From Smittium mucronatum (Eukaryota > Kickxellomycota > Harpellomycetes > Harpellales > Legeriomycetaceae): DNA of 64,000 nucleotides. The stretch is taken from assembly GCA_001953115.1 (NCBI GenBank), contig LSSL01000047.1:1-64000 (forward strand), written 5' to 3'. Made by a program: the position numbers and the translations under genes. Below the pieces are notes generated by a model. It saw only the letters and a list, made by a program, of their open reading frames with translations. It was not told the DNA's origin and did not search any database. Below are positions 48,613-61,052 of this stretch, piece by piece (the stretch's first letter is position 1; each line of letters starts with the position of its first letter).

Positions 48613-51600
48613 CAAAAATTAAATTAGAACACCGCTTAATTGATTATTAAACTATATGAACACTTTGCTTAAATTTCGATAGTGTAAATGAGAATTTCGA
48701 GATTAAATAATTTATCTGAAATTTTAAAAAAATTAATTTAATAAAAAATATGGTTAAAATTATTAATCCAAAATAAGAATATTCTATATAAGAAAGTTAT
48801 TCTAATTTATATAAAAAGATATTCTTTTAGAAATTGGATTTTTTATATACTAGAATTCTTTGATTTTGAGGATTACAAACACAAAGAATTTACAAAGAAT
48901 TTATTCGCCAATCATTTATATTTTTTTAGAGCGTCTTAAAAATTATATTTCAAATTAATATAAAGAATCTTATAAATCTACACTCAGGTTCTCTATAGTA
49001 TACCCATCTTTTAAAATAATAAATTCTTATAAAATATATGCCAGAATGAAAATCGATCGTAAGGTTGTTGATTATTACCAAGAGTCAAGATATGATTATT
49101 ATCATGATATTTTGGTTATAAGGGCAATTATTTTTTTGAATTTTTTTTTTCGAAAATTCTATTTATAAAATAAAAATAAATTAAAGACGGAATTTTTAGC
49201 TATGTCTAGATGAAATATTTTCAAAGAAAATACCTCTAGTTGTACTTCATCTAATTAGCATTCTTCTTAAATCGAAAAAAACGATTCATAATTAAATTAT
49301 AAATAATTTTTTTGAATATTTATAAAAAATACTTTAAGAGACCATTTTATGAAAAAAACATCATCAGAAAAATTCGATTGAAATATAATCGAGAAAAATG
49401 TATGATATAGCTTCAAAAAATAGAGGCAAAAAGAATTAAAACAAGAATAAAAGAATAACTACGAAAGATTTAAAAAAAATTATAAAAATTTATAAAAGAA
49501 TAAGATGATAAAAAATATATCATCGGCTATTAAATAAAAAAAATAAACACCAAAAAATCCAAAAATATTGCACATAGTTTATTTTTTATTTTTTTTAGCC
49601 AAAGTTTATTTTTAATTGCTGAAAAAATAATGTAAAAAATTCTAGCTAATACTAAAATTTACATAAAGTTTCTACATATAAACCATTAGATAGTGGGAAT
49701 CAAATTCCAATAATTGCAGCTAAAGATTTAAATGAATATTTTTATCGTCAGAAATATTTATAAATCAAAAAAGGGGGAAATGAATATAATATTCTTTTGG
49801 TTTTAAATTTAATATTAAATAATTAACTTCAGATTCTGCTCCAAAGTCAACTAAAGTGGTATATCAGTTCGATTCAAAACTTCTGCGCATTAAAAGCTGA
49901 TTTTATGATTACCGAATTCTCCAAAAATATTTAAAAGATTCCTAGATACGCCTGGAAATTATTTTCTAAATTATAAGTGCTTTTTTGAATCATAAGATTC
50001 GATAAATATTTTTTAACATCTTTATTTTCTCACCCTTGAATCAATTCACTCAAGTTATGGAGCTGCTAGTGTGGCAAAGGGGGGTTAGGTGACTAATTTT
50101 TTAAATTGTTTTTAATTATTTTTTATAACTTTTTATTAACTTTAAAATAAATTTAACGTAAAAAAAGATCTTTATTTTCTCATCAATCAATAAATTTCAG
50201 GATTAAAACAAGTTGATTCCATAATTTTGAAATGTGAAAAAAATATTAAATAAAAATCAGCTCAGTATGTTGGAGCATATTTATATAGAAAAAGTACTAA
50301 AAAAAATTTATAAAGAACTAAAACGACTTTAAAAATTATATATTCAAGCCGAAAACAGCACACTTTAAAATAATTCAACATTAAGGGCTTTGGGATATTC
50401 GAGGATTTTAATTAAGATATCTGTTACATTTTTGATAAACCTATTTATGACAAAAATTAATTTATCGGTAAAGACTCAAAATTATTCTGTTATAAAATTG
50501 GATATTGATTTTTTCAATAGATAATATATTCTGGAAAATTATTTTATGAAGATTTTATCAATAGCTATTAAAAGAAGAATTAAATATTCCATAACTCTCA
50601 TTGGAAAAAATACGTATTATCAAGTCTGAATATCAGTTTTGAACACAAAAAACATATTAATGAATTTAATGGATGTGTCTTGAAGCTTTAATGAATTTTT
50701 AAAAAACAGAAAATTTAGATTTGCATTAAACTAATAGAATCTAAATTAAAATTTTGACCTTTTAAGTATGACTTTATTCAGTTAAAATTCACTTGGAAGG
50801 AACTCAAAAAATTTTTAAAGGATGTATCCTTGTTCAGAAAAATTTAATCCTTTTTTTATAGCACCTTTTTTATAATTAATAAAGCGATTTTTAAACCTAT
50901 TATGACCATTTTTTATTTATAATATTTTAGATAAATATTTATTTATAAAAATTTAAAGGGATTAAATAGTGGTGACTAAAAAAAACATTAATTTTGATTC
51001 AGAACGAACTTTCAAAAACATATTTAAATTTTATAAAAAAAGGTTTATGACTCCCAATAAAAGCGTAACAAATTCTACTCCCAATAAGAATAGATATTTG
51101 TTTATTCATATTCTAATTTTTATATATTGTGTAAGAGTGTAAATTTTTTCTAGTTTATCAAAAGATTCTCGGAATTACTTTTTTCTTTATAAAATATATG
51201 AGTATATTAGATTGTTTTAAAAAAGTATTTATAAAGCAAAATTTTCGAAAGAGACTCATAAATTGTGCTAAGACGCGCTCATTTTTATTTTATGGTTGAA
51301 ATATTGTAGCTTGAATTCTTGCAACTCTTCTTAATAGGCGAATCATTTTATTTAGGTTCTCGGGGGCTTAAATTAAATTAAATCATGTCATCATATTATG
51401 TCTTGTAAAAAATATCAAGTATTTTTTAAAAAATCTGGACTTGCTATATAAGATTTTTTAATTAAGAAGGACTTAGATTTATTATTGATTTTGGATGTAT
51501 TTATCTCATAAGTTAATAAAGAAAATAGATAACAAATAAAGAATTTGCAATTTTTTTGTATATGGATAAGTAAAATTAAAGAGATTTTACTGGACTGAAA

Positions 51601-52700
51601 ATCCTATTTGCATATGAATGCTTTTTTTTATTGTAAATTAGTCTATTTTTGTGTATATATACTACATTTTGTACACGAATACTTTAGCATAAAAAATTTC
51701 AAATAATAATACTATCTTATTGCATTAGTGCGATAGAATATGTTTAAGCCCAAATTTTAAACGCCCTTTGTCAGTACAGATTTAGCTTAATTTTATAATT
51801 CTTTCAAACGAATAAATAGAGCTTATTTTTTAATATTTTATAGATATCAACCAATATAAAAAACACATCTACCTAAATTCACCTTCATTTAATAAATTTA
51901 AGCAGCTATTTTTGAAAGATCAATTTAATGTTTTTGATAGGCTATTTTAAAAAATCATAAATCAAATTAAATGATTTAAGAAAATATTGGCATAAAAATA
52001 AAATTATGGTGTTTTTTTTATAAAAAGAAAAATATTGGGATGTTTATTCAACAATTAAAGAAGTACAAATAAAAAAAAATCAATAAAAAATTACTGAAAT
52101 ACTTCGTATTAGTCTATAGTTTTTTTTTTTAAAAAAAACTTGAAATTTATAGAACACAATATTTTTTGTGGACATAACTAAACGCGGAATTAAGTCAATG
52201 TCCACTTTAATCTGTTTAGGAGAATTTTTTTATCACGTATTAAAAGTGTGGGCTTAAGCGGGGTGCTGCTGTAGCTCAATATAACCACACTATGAAACAT
52301 AAATTATTATATATCCAAGTATTTAGGCTAAATATTAGTTCATATTATATGATTAGGTTAATTGTATTAAAATACATCCAAAATTACCTATTAATTTTTG
52401 CAAAGAAGATAATAAAAAAGCTTATTGCACTTGATGTGATTGTATGTTTTTATTTGGAAGCTAATTTCGATTTTTAAAAAATTTATTGATTTTTAACTCA
52501 AGTCTTACTATCCAATAAAAGACATAAAACTTATTATCATTTTCCGAATATTAATAAAAACTAATGTTCGCCCTAAAAGACTCGATCAACAATAAAATTT
52601 TATTTCTTGAAATTTTTTTTTTTGAAAATGTTTTGTCTAATTTTATTCAAAATACTAAAGCGATAAAACCTTTCCCAATTAAATATGATATATTCAAATA
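48613..52700. other. AT-rich gene-free stretch
   Basis: No convincing gene. All frames are short and AT-biased. The only recognisable piece is a truncated LINE tail near 50,054-50,160. Confidence 0.55.
50054..50160 (+). repeat. 5'-truncated LINE tail, copy 3
   Basis: ATGGAGCTGCTAGTG starts at 50,057 and the frame M-E-L-L-V-W-Q-R-G-V-R ends at TGA 50,090, again 11 codons. The downstream AACTTTAAAATAAATTTAACG matches the 3' UTR of copy 1 (GACTTTAAAATAAATTTTCAG). It therefore belongs to the same LINE family, inserted as a 3' fragment or eroded upstream. Confidence 0.6.
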
Positions 52701-53007
52701 ATATCTTTCTGAGAATTTATTGAAAAATGATTTTTCGGCATTTAAATTTTAGTGGGGTGATATTCTGCATTTAGTGCAAATTTAGAGGCGAGCACAAAAA
52801 TTTTAATATTTCACCCAACCAGGTTATCAAAGTTTTTAAATTCAATTAAACCAATTTTGTAACTACGGCTTTTGTATAGGACAAAGAAATCTTTACTGTA
52901 AAAAATATCAGTGATTTTAGAATGTAAATAATTTATTATTTTACCCTTGTTGTCACTTTCGATAATTTGTAGAAAATCCCCCTAAAATTTGATCCAATAC
53001 AGATGAT

Positions 53008-53295
53008 TTATTCCAGGTTAAAACTTATTTTCACACAACTACTGAAGAGCATACAACTTTTAACCATATTAGGCGCCAAAAAGCCATAATTTATGATTTG
53101 TGGAACCTTTATTTTTAATATTTTATTATCGGGTTCTTGCACGGAATATATAAAGCTTTTTTTTTTTTTGGATAGATAATAGCTATTTAAAATAACTAAT
53201 TTAATCTTATTTTCAATTAAAGTTGGTTGAGAAAAAAACCACTTTCTTACTTCATTGAATTCTATTGACAGATAACAGAAAATGGGACTTTTCAC
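53008..53295 (-). pseudogene. unidentified 95-codon coding-like frame
   Basis: Open on the minus strand from a GTG (no ATG) to TAA/TAG-flanked limits, with a protein-like mix including a VQEPDNKILKIKVPQI segment. The same quality continues upstream past a TAG. It is probably a decayed fragment; no family was recognised. Confidence 0.25.
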
Positions 53296-53482
53296 TGTCT
53301 AAAATCTTAATAAATTTCCACAAATTTTTAATAGAAAGTTTATTTCACAAAATGGAGCGCAACGTGTAGCAAATGTAGCGTTAGGACTGAATGCCTACAT
53401 GAAATGTCGCCTAACTGTTGTATTTATTACGAGCCAAGATAAAAAAAGCAGCCAGTAGAAATAAATAAATTCATCGGAATGC

Positions 53483-53650
53483 ACCTTTTTTGGACCCGAA
53501 TGTGTGAATCACTCCTATTTGTGTAGATTAAATATTTCAATTGGTCCATTTTCTTAATTTTCATAACAATGTAAAAAGTTTATTCATGGAATGTTAATAT
53601 TGACTGAAAAATGAAAGCTATTTTTGGACCATCGGCTTTAAAAGGGTTAA
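53483..53650. mobile_element. short TTAA-type element, second copy
   Basis: The left end ACCTTTTTTGGACCCGA resembles CCCTTTCTGGACCCTTA of the element at 19,960. The right end is GGCTTTAAAAGGG followed by TTAA (53,647-53,650). The length is about 164 bp. The left target site has decayed (TGCA). It is a likely relative of the 193-bp MITE. Confidence 0.4.
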
Positions 53651-55842
53651 AAAGCCGATTAATCGAAAAACTTCAATGGTCAAAAAGTAGGCAGAATTCA
53701 CTGTAGGTCGTTATAAATATTCCTTCAATAACGTACCATCAAATTAATACCACATATTTTTTATGATTTACTATATCGAGCTTAGTCTTTTCATTTTTTA
53801 CAAATTTCTGTTTATCGCGAGCCTTTTTTTAAATATATACAGTTTTACATCAGTTTGGTGTTGCATAAAACTACCTTTATAATCTTGTGCAAAAAGTTGA
53901 ACTTTTTTGTTACCAGAAACCTAATAAAGATCTTGTACACTTTTTCCTGAAGAAGTTAAATTCGATGGTTGAGATTTAGAACACAGAAGCCTATTTTGTA
54001 GTTTACTGGGTTTGTAAAGACCACTTTCTCAGGGCGTGTTAAGTTTCGGTGATTATCATTTTTTCAGAAACAGGAAAAGTATCACTTTCAAAATTTCCCA
54101 TTCTATAAACACCAATACCAAAATAATCAAATCCAGAGAATTAATAAAAAATAAGAGTTTTAATGTATTAAATAATCTTATATAAGATTTAGACATTTTT
54201 TTAAATGCATCCCAAAAGAGAAAAATCTCTCAGAATTTGAGTTTGGAAACATCCTACATTTGATTTAGTTAATTTAACCTCATTTAGGAATAGCGCAATA
54301 TTTTTTTCATTTAGATTTTGAAGCCACAAAAATATTTTATATAGATCTCAAAATATAATCGTGAAATTGTGAGGTATGAATTTTACCCCCCTCCCCCCCC
54401 AGGAAAAGAATATGAAAAAACAATAACTTAACCTGAATAATTTCACATAAAATTTCTTACTTTATTATTGGTATGGTTTAGATAATTAGTGAACGTTTCG
54501 TGTATTAAATGAAAGTGGACTTTCAATCTGTTATATTTATGAAGATTGGTACATCGATTATACTATTATAGAGCGTAGGGATAGGAATGGGCGAGAAAGT
54601 AATGTATATCCAAAATTTTTATAGTCGGATAACACCGCATTGAGTATCGAATTGCATCATTCACAATTTTTTTTTTGCCGCTCCATTCATTAACATAGAG
54701 TTTTCGTTTTCAAGATTCAGAAACAAAAAGTTAGTTCAGTTTGGGATAAATAGGCGATGGAAGTTTAATTTCAATTAAAAATAATTCCGGTATATTCATT
54801 TACGGAAAGGGTCACAAAAATAGCGACAAACTTTAAATCAATAAACACAAGCATTTAGTCTTGCATGCTCACTAATAATTAAAAAGGTATTTTTTATTAT
54901 CAAATATATGTCAGCCTAATATAAAGGACGGTAGATTTGGACGCCGCTGGAGTTAGGACTCAAAAATTTGTAACAATGGAAACTTAAATAGTGAAGAGCA
55001 ACCTGAAAGTTATAGTCGGTAAATGTCAAATATTATTATGTGTAATTACGCATTTATAATTATGGGAAAATCGGATACTTTTTTGCTCTAAGTTAAGGTA
55101 CCTATTCGAGTAACTAGATAAACAACTTATTAGGCGTATTCAAAAATATAATTAGATTTTACACTCTTACTGGCCGAAATTAAAATCTATTTTTACAATA
55201 TTCCAAGAATGATCCACTTTATGAAAATTGATGGTGAAACACTGTTACAATAAATGCTAATAGTTAAACCATCTAAACAACGAAATGAAGATTATTATAT
55301 TGAATATCGACAATAAAAAACATATGTATTTTAGGTAACTTGACTGAGTGGCGTATGTCCATCCCTGCTTCTGGGGTAGCTTTGAAAAATGGAATCCACC
55401 AATAAGTTTTCGTTTCAAAAAATGCGTCAAAGTAAGCTAAATAAATAATACATGCCCAATTGGTGATTTATCTATTCAACAGCTTATTGCTAATTTTGTC
55501 TAGCTTACCTAAATGCATTATAATTGGCTTAATATATAAAACCAAATATTTTGATTGTTATTGTTTTGATTATTATTGCTTATTGCCCTGTTTTGAATTG
55601 TAAGAATGTTGATTCTTTTCCAGACATTTTTAGCTCTCTGGCGATTTAGTCTCCAAATCTTGAAACATTACATTGTTGCAGTCGACCATTTATTAGTGCA
55701 GAAAGAAAAACCAAAACCATGTAATCTATAAGCAAATGTTAATTTGAAAGCTATCCCATTGGTCTGCAGAATTCTTTTACATTAGAACCAGAAACGTTAA
55801 TCCATTGTTGCAACTATTCATGTTTTTGTTTTCCGGATTTAA

Positions 55843-55977
55843 GGAGACGGCGAGTCACGCATACACCTATTTGATAAAATTAAAAATTCCGGATTTACCC
55901 AAATAATCCAGCCTGCTAATTTCAATTTTGTATTAAATGTAACTAAATCAAAATATAGTGTTGGGCGCTTACTATAA
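55843..55977 (+). pseudogene. possible LINE endonuclease fragment
   Basis: A 44-codon frame between stops reads RIHLFDKIKNSGFTQIIQ and then FVLNVTKSKYSV. The pattern (L..L...GFTQIV..PT.....LDL..T) is typical of the C-terminal part of apurinic-type endonuclease domains of LINEs. The flanks are too decayed to confirm it. Confidence 0.3.
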
Positions 55978-57779
55978 AAAATTTACAACTCCTAGAATAT
56001 TAAGAATCGAGATTGCACTTTAGAAAGATACCAGTAATCTGAAACCAAAATTAGTAAATTGAGTACAATTTCATGTTTATTTTAGCAAATGCTATAATGT
56101 TTTTTTCTACACGAAAATAAATTGAGCTTCTACTTGTGCATTATACACTATTATATTTGATTATTAATGTGTAAAAGTTTTTTACTAATTTAAAATCGAA
56201 GTATATCAGCCGAAGGAAGGTTTCTGTCAATTTCATACCGGCCTAATAAAAAATAAATCAGTCATAAACCCAATTAGCCTATGAAAAATAAAAATTAATT
56301 TTTTTTTGGGCTGTAAAAGTAAATTATCCAGTAATATTAAAGAAAATCATTTTTATTTGGATAATTTAATAACAGATAAAATCATCAGAAATAAACGTAA
56401 AAAACCAAATTATTTTTTTGGAAAATTTAATATATTATCAATAGTTATAAATTTAAAATTTTGATAAATTTCTTGGCAAGGTGCGGTTTTATTTATTTTC
56501 TATAAAAAAATTGGATCGAAAAGAGTTACGTTTTGTAGTTAGGATAGTGGTATTTTCTATACGCCTTTTTCTTGTTTTCATATTTTTTTAGTTTAGTTTT
56601 TAATGATGTTATCTTACAATAAAATTAGGTGATACAAAAAAAAAAAGGAGTTACGTTTGAATAGAAGTAATATAAAATTACATTCTGCATATCATTTTTC
56701 CATTCCACACTTAAATAATGTAACTAAAGAAAAGACTAATACACAGCCTCTAATAATATGCAGAATCAAGAAAAAGTTATAACTTCATGACATAACCAAA
56801 CTAATGTTTTTATATATCAATATAGTCACAAGACCCCATAAATAGCATGAAGCCATAATTTAAGTTTCACTCTTTAATGCTCAGAGTGCTCTATGTACTT
56901 AATTTGCTAAGATTTCAAGGATCCTACTTAGAAATTTAAACAATTTAGCTGATAGAATATATATTTTTCAGGGTTTAAAGAAAGAGGGCACAGCATTTGC
57001 TTAAAAAAATGTCACAGTTTAGAACTTGTAAAACTACTTTATAGTCGACATCAAAAAAATAATACATTTAACTTTTTTCATATTCATATTTCTTTCTAAA
57101 ACTGGATTTGCTAAAAAATCTCAAATTGCACTTGAGATTTTAGGATTTCCCGTAAAAAAAAAAAAACTGAGTATTTGGGGAAAAATTAGTTAATTTTAGT
57201 CCAAAAACTTACCAATAATAAAATTTTACATAACCTTTTATTATTTGTTAGATTATTTTTGAGAATGATGCCCCACCATTAAAGGGTTTAAGGGCTGAAG
57301 ATCTAAAAAGCACTGCATCCTACTGGCTCTATATATAAAATCTATGTTTTAAATGGAGGAGCCAATAAAAGCAAATAATTCAATTAAAATACACCTTTAA
57401 TAACTAAGAAATTAGTATAGAAACTTACGTGGACAACAAGTATGCGGAATTCCCCATGGGTCAATTGGAAATGAGCTTTTAGTCATGTCACCCTATTATT
57501 GTTTTATTTCTTGTTAATTTGGGAATATGAAAAAAGAATACTTGAAGTGTTATGGAAATATTAAAAATTGAAATACAAAAAGGAGTGTTTATTGGTGAAA
57601 TAAATAAAAATAATTTGCATATATAACCATTTCACATATCATTATCTTATTGAGATTTAATCTCCACTGTTTGTAATGACCGATAATTTAGCTAACGATT
57701 TAAATGGTATAATTTTTTCTGATTTATCTGCCAATAGAATGAGTGATAATAAAAAAAAAGAAAAAAAATATTTTTATGG

Positions 57780-58016
57780 TTAAAATAAGTGAAGCTGCTT
57801 TAGACTTTTCCATTTATTATATTTTGTGCAACAAAAGTTATAGCGCAAGGTCCCTCCGATTTTAATTAACAATAAAAAAGTGGAATGTGAAGAAAAAGTC
57901 AATAGGAAGAAAATGATCTTATATAAATATCGACGATAGTTGATGGTTAAGCTGGTGTCAGGACTTTGGTATACTACCAATTCACATACTGGACATTTCG
58001 TATACTTTTTTACCAA
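57780..58016 (-). other. 78-codon frame with CxxC, unidentified
   Basis: Minus-strand frame starting at an ATG, with TKCPVCELV near the N-terminus and a CCTKYNKW segment later. One CxxC pair is not enough to call a zinc finger. The middle is hydrophobic and AT-driven. It could be chance or an exon. Confidence 0.15.
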
Positions 58017-59899
58017 TAAATAAAGAGAGTTAAAGTTTAAAATTTTTGGTCATAATTATAAGAAATACACACACTTCATTCGCCAATACAATCTTAATCA
58101 TGTAAAATGATAGGTAGAGAGAGTAGACGAAATGTTAGTATGCAAATAGTCCTGGCACCGTTAAGCTAGATATAACAGTTTTGTACCCTTAGAACTTAAA
58201 GGGAGAATCACAAACAATTCTAAAAATGCTATTTCATTGGTGTTATTTTTGATTTTTGATTTTTTTTGGAACTTTACCTGTTTAAAAGAAGGAACACAAA
58301 CATGCACTTAGATATTATTTCAACAAGATTTCAATTTTAATATAAGGGTGAATATTGTTTACTTGTATTATTTATAATATGATTGGGGATTGTGTTTCGT
58401 GAATAAAATATTTCTATGTAAATTAATCGTCATTTAAGTTCGCCATTTTCCAAAAAAAAAATTCTCAATGAAAACTCCCTATCTTTCATCAGGTTAAAAA
58501 GATGTCTAAATAAGTGTAAGTTCATAATAGAAATTCAAACATTTCAAAATTTAAATTATATTTTCATCTTGATAGGACTTGAGAGCGTCATCCTATTCCC
58601 AACAGGGTTTTCGCTTAACTTCAAACCCCCAATTGAATCTTCCATCCAAATATCCATTATATTTGCTAACACATTGTGAAGCTCTTAAAGACGCGACATT
58701 CATAAAAGAAATCTTTCGATTTTCCTAAAGAATTTAAACATGCCTTTCTCTTATGGCAGAGGTCGTTTTCTCAGAATATCTCTATATTTAATCCCTCCCT
58801 TAATAAAAAATTAGTTATTATTTTATTTTTATAGGCATTACGTAATATAAATCATACATAACAACCAAACAAGAGATACTCACTATGATTATAAATATTC
58901 GGAAATTTTCATTGAAAAATAGAGTTGAATGCCGAGTATTTCTTTATGAATATGACTATACAAGCTGAAATAGATTTCCAGTTTTAAGTATTTTAAAAAT
59001 TTACAAACCCATGAATATTTTCTTTCAATTCAGTTATTATAGGTCAGTTTCCTAATTTAGATTGTATTTATAGTGCTATATTTTATATATATACATTAAG
59101 GTTTTCCGCCTATTTGTTGAATGTTGTAATTATTACCTAATATTGACACTCATTCATAATAAGAAATTATTAAATAAATTAGTACATTACAATGTTAAAT
59201 GAATTTCCACTGTCAAATTTTGAGGTTTTAAATTTGAGTAAGGACCAGTAGTGAAATAATGACTTGTTTTACAGGATAAGAAAATGGAATTGGATGGTAC
59301 AAAGAAAAGTATATATTCGGAGGTTATTTTATATCAATAGATAATATAAGAATTCCAATAAATCCCGAATTCTGACTGTTAAGTATCTGTACAAATTACA
59401 CATTAAAATAATTTCCTTTCATCCGATAAACTATTTCAAAAACTCGAAAAATAAACACAGGCGTCTTATCATCGATTTCCAGCTTCTATAATTACGCAGT
59501 AAGTTGAACGATAATTACTTTCTTTTTATTCATACTCAGCAACCAATATTTATCAACATGAAAACCAGATTTAACATTATTGTTTCATCCACCTTAATAT
59601 CGCCAAATTTAAAATATTCTATATTATATTGCTAAAGTTTACCCCAGAATTAGAGCAGAGAGAGAGTCGTGACGATCTTATTCCAAATGAATTCAGGAAT
59701 AGAGCGCACGATCTACTTTCTAGATGTTCTATTTGGTTTATTGGCTTAAAACCCCATGTTGTGATAAAGAAAATCATATTTTGAACAAACTCGCTATATT
59801 ATAACCTTTTTATAACACTTTAGTTAACCTAAAATAAAATCTCATTATTCTAAAATTATTTACTTCAGAAATTAAATCCCACAATGTGGGTATCGAGAA

Positions 59900-60265
59900 T
59901 CGTAGAACTTGAATACTCCTCCTTATTTTTCAATATTTTACAGTTGGGTGGTATTGTTTTGATCGCCATAAAACCATAATGTTCAATTGTTTTTTGAGAG
60001 CATTCGGTTGAAAATGTGGAGATAATACATTTAATGCCAATATCACCTCTTTTCGTATGGTCTGAATTAATCTATATCAATTATATCGGGCTTAAAAGAA
60101 ATTTTAAGGCTTTGCCAACCATCATTACTCTACCTTCTCCCTGGTCAAATTCCAACACTTTTCCTTTTAGCGGATAGTAAACTATTGATCACATTTTATT
60201 GGAAACCGTGTCCACATAATTAAACAATGTGGGCATGGGGTAATGACCTATAGTTAACATTTTTT
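59900..60265 (-). pseudogene. decayed unidentified coding relic
   Basis: The minus strand reads protein-like with three in-frame stops: KMLTIGHYPMPTLFNYVDTV, then YYPLKGKVLEFDQGEGRVMM, then TIEHYGFMAIKTIPPNCKI. The composition is far from AT noise, so this was probably coding once. No family was recognised. An unannotated spliced gene is an alternative, but I found no fitting introns. Confidence 0.35.
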
Positions 60266-60961
60266 CATCCTTCCATTAGCTGAACCATTGTATATCCCGT
60301 TTATGATATTCTCTTTTGTTTCAAGTCGGTTTTATCCAATTGTTGAGCCATTTTTATAGATATACAATCAAAGTTTTTTGATGGAGTTAAATGCCATATA
60401 AATAGACTCATTCAAAATTTTCTTGGGGTGTGGGCATTAAATAAGCTTTGTGTGTATGAAATGCTAAAATGTAATTGAACATTTGGATTTCAAGGAGGAT
60501 GTCTATTTTTGGCACTAATTTGACATTCAATTTTTTGACTTTTAGTATTTTTGATATATATATATAGTGTCATTTTTAAATGTCAAACTATGTACACTTA
60601 TTACTATACGTCTTTTTGGACTATGCTCATTATATATCTCTCTTTTATTTTACACTAGCTAGACCTGATAACTTTTCTATAATATAGGGATACTGATCTG
60701 CCTCTACTTGCCTATTTTATGATCCAGCTTTACTTAGAATCCCAAACCAATCCGAAGTTTCTAATAGTGTACTGAAAGTTTATACATTAAAACCATCTTT
60801 TATAAGGTGTTATTTAGATTCTTAAAGCGTATTAGAAGGTTCATAGCAAATATTGCAAAATTAGATCCCCATACCTAACCAGGATATATAACCCTTTTCT
60901 CAACTAATATCAGCGCCTGGTTCAATATTCTTCGAGCTTTTAAGATTTTTAAGTCTAATTG

Positions 60962-60978
60962 TTAACCTTTTCCGATCC
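60962..60978 (+). repeat. isolated TTAA/CCTTTTCC element end
   Basis: TTAA followed by CCTTTTCCGATCCA matches the left ends at 18,039 and 19,956. No right end is seen within 200 bp, where the next gene begins. It is either a solo remnant or a coincidence, 90 bp upstream of a start codon. Confidence 0.3.
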
Positions 60979-61052
60979 AAAATTTTAAATTTCTATCAAT
61001 TTTTGTTATTTTCCCCAAATTTAAGTGAAATATCGATTTTAAAACAGGAAAA

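Larger units (their letters stand above)
52701..61052. other. less AT-rich stretch with scattered relics
   Basis: No intact gene before 61,053. The composition resembles that of 9-21 kb. Broken protein-like segments occur on both strands: minus 53,008-53,295, plus 55,843-55,977, minus 57,780-58,016, minus about 58,593-58,800, plus about 59,640-59,790 and minus about 59,900-60,265. One TTAA-type short element lies at 53,483-53,646, and a C6-T-C8 tract at 54,386-54,400. A 35-codon plus-strand frame (57,676-57,783) is open from an ATG but has no support beyond that. The promoter of the 61,053 gene must lie in the last few hundred bases. Confidence 0.45.

Noticed and set aside
52261..52300. tRNA-like GTAGCTCAAT A-box
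   Set aside because: No B-box (GGTTCGANNC) or foldable cloverleaf follows within 100 bases.
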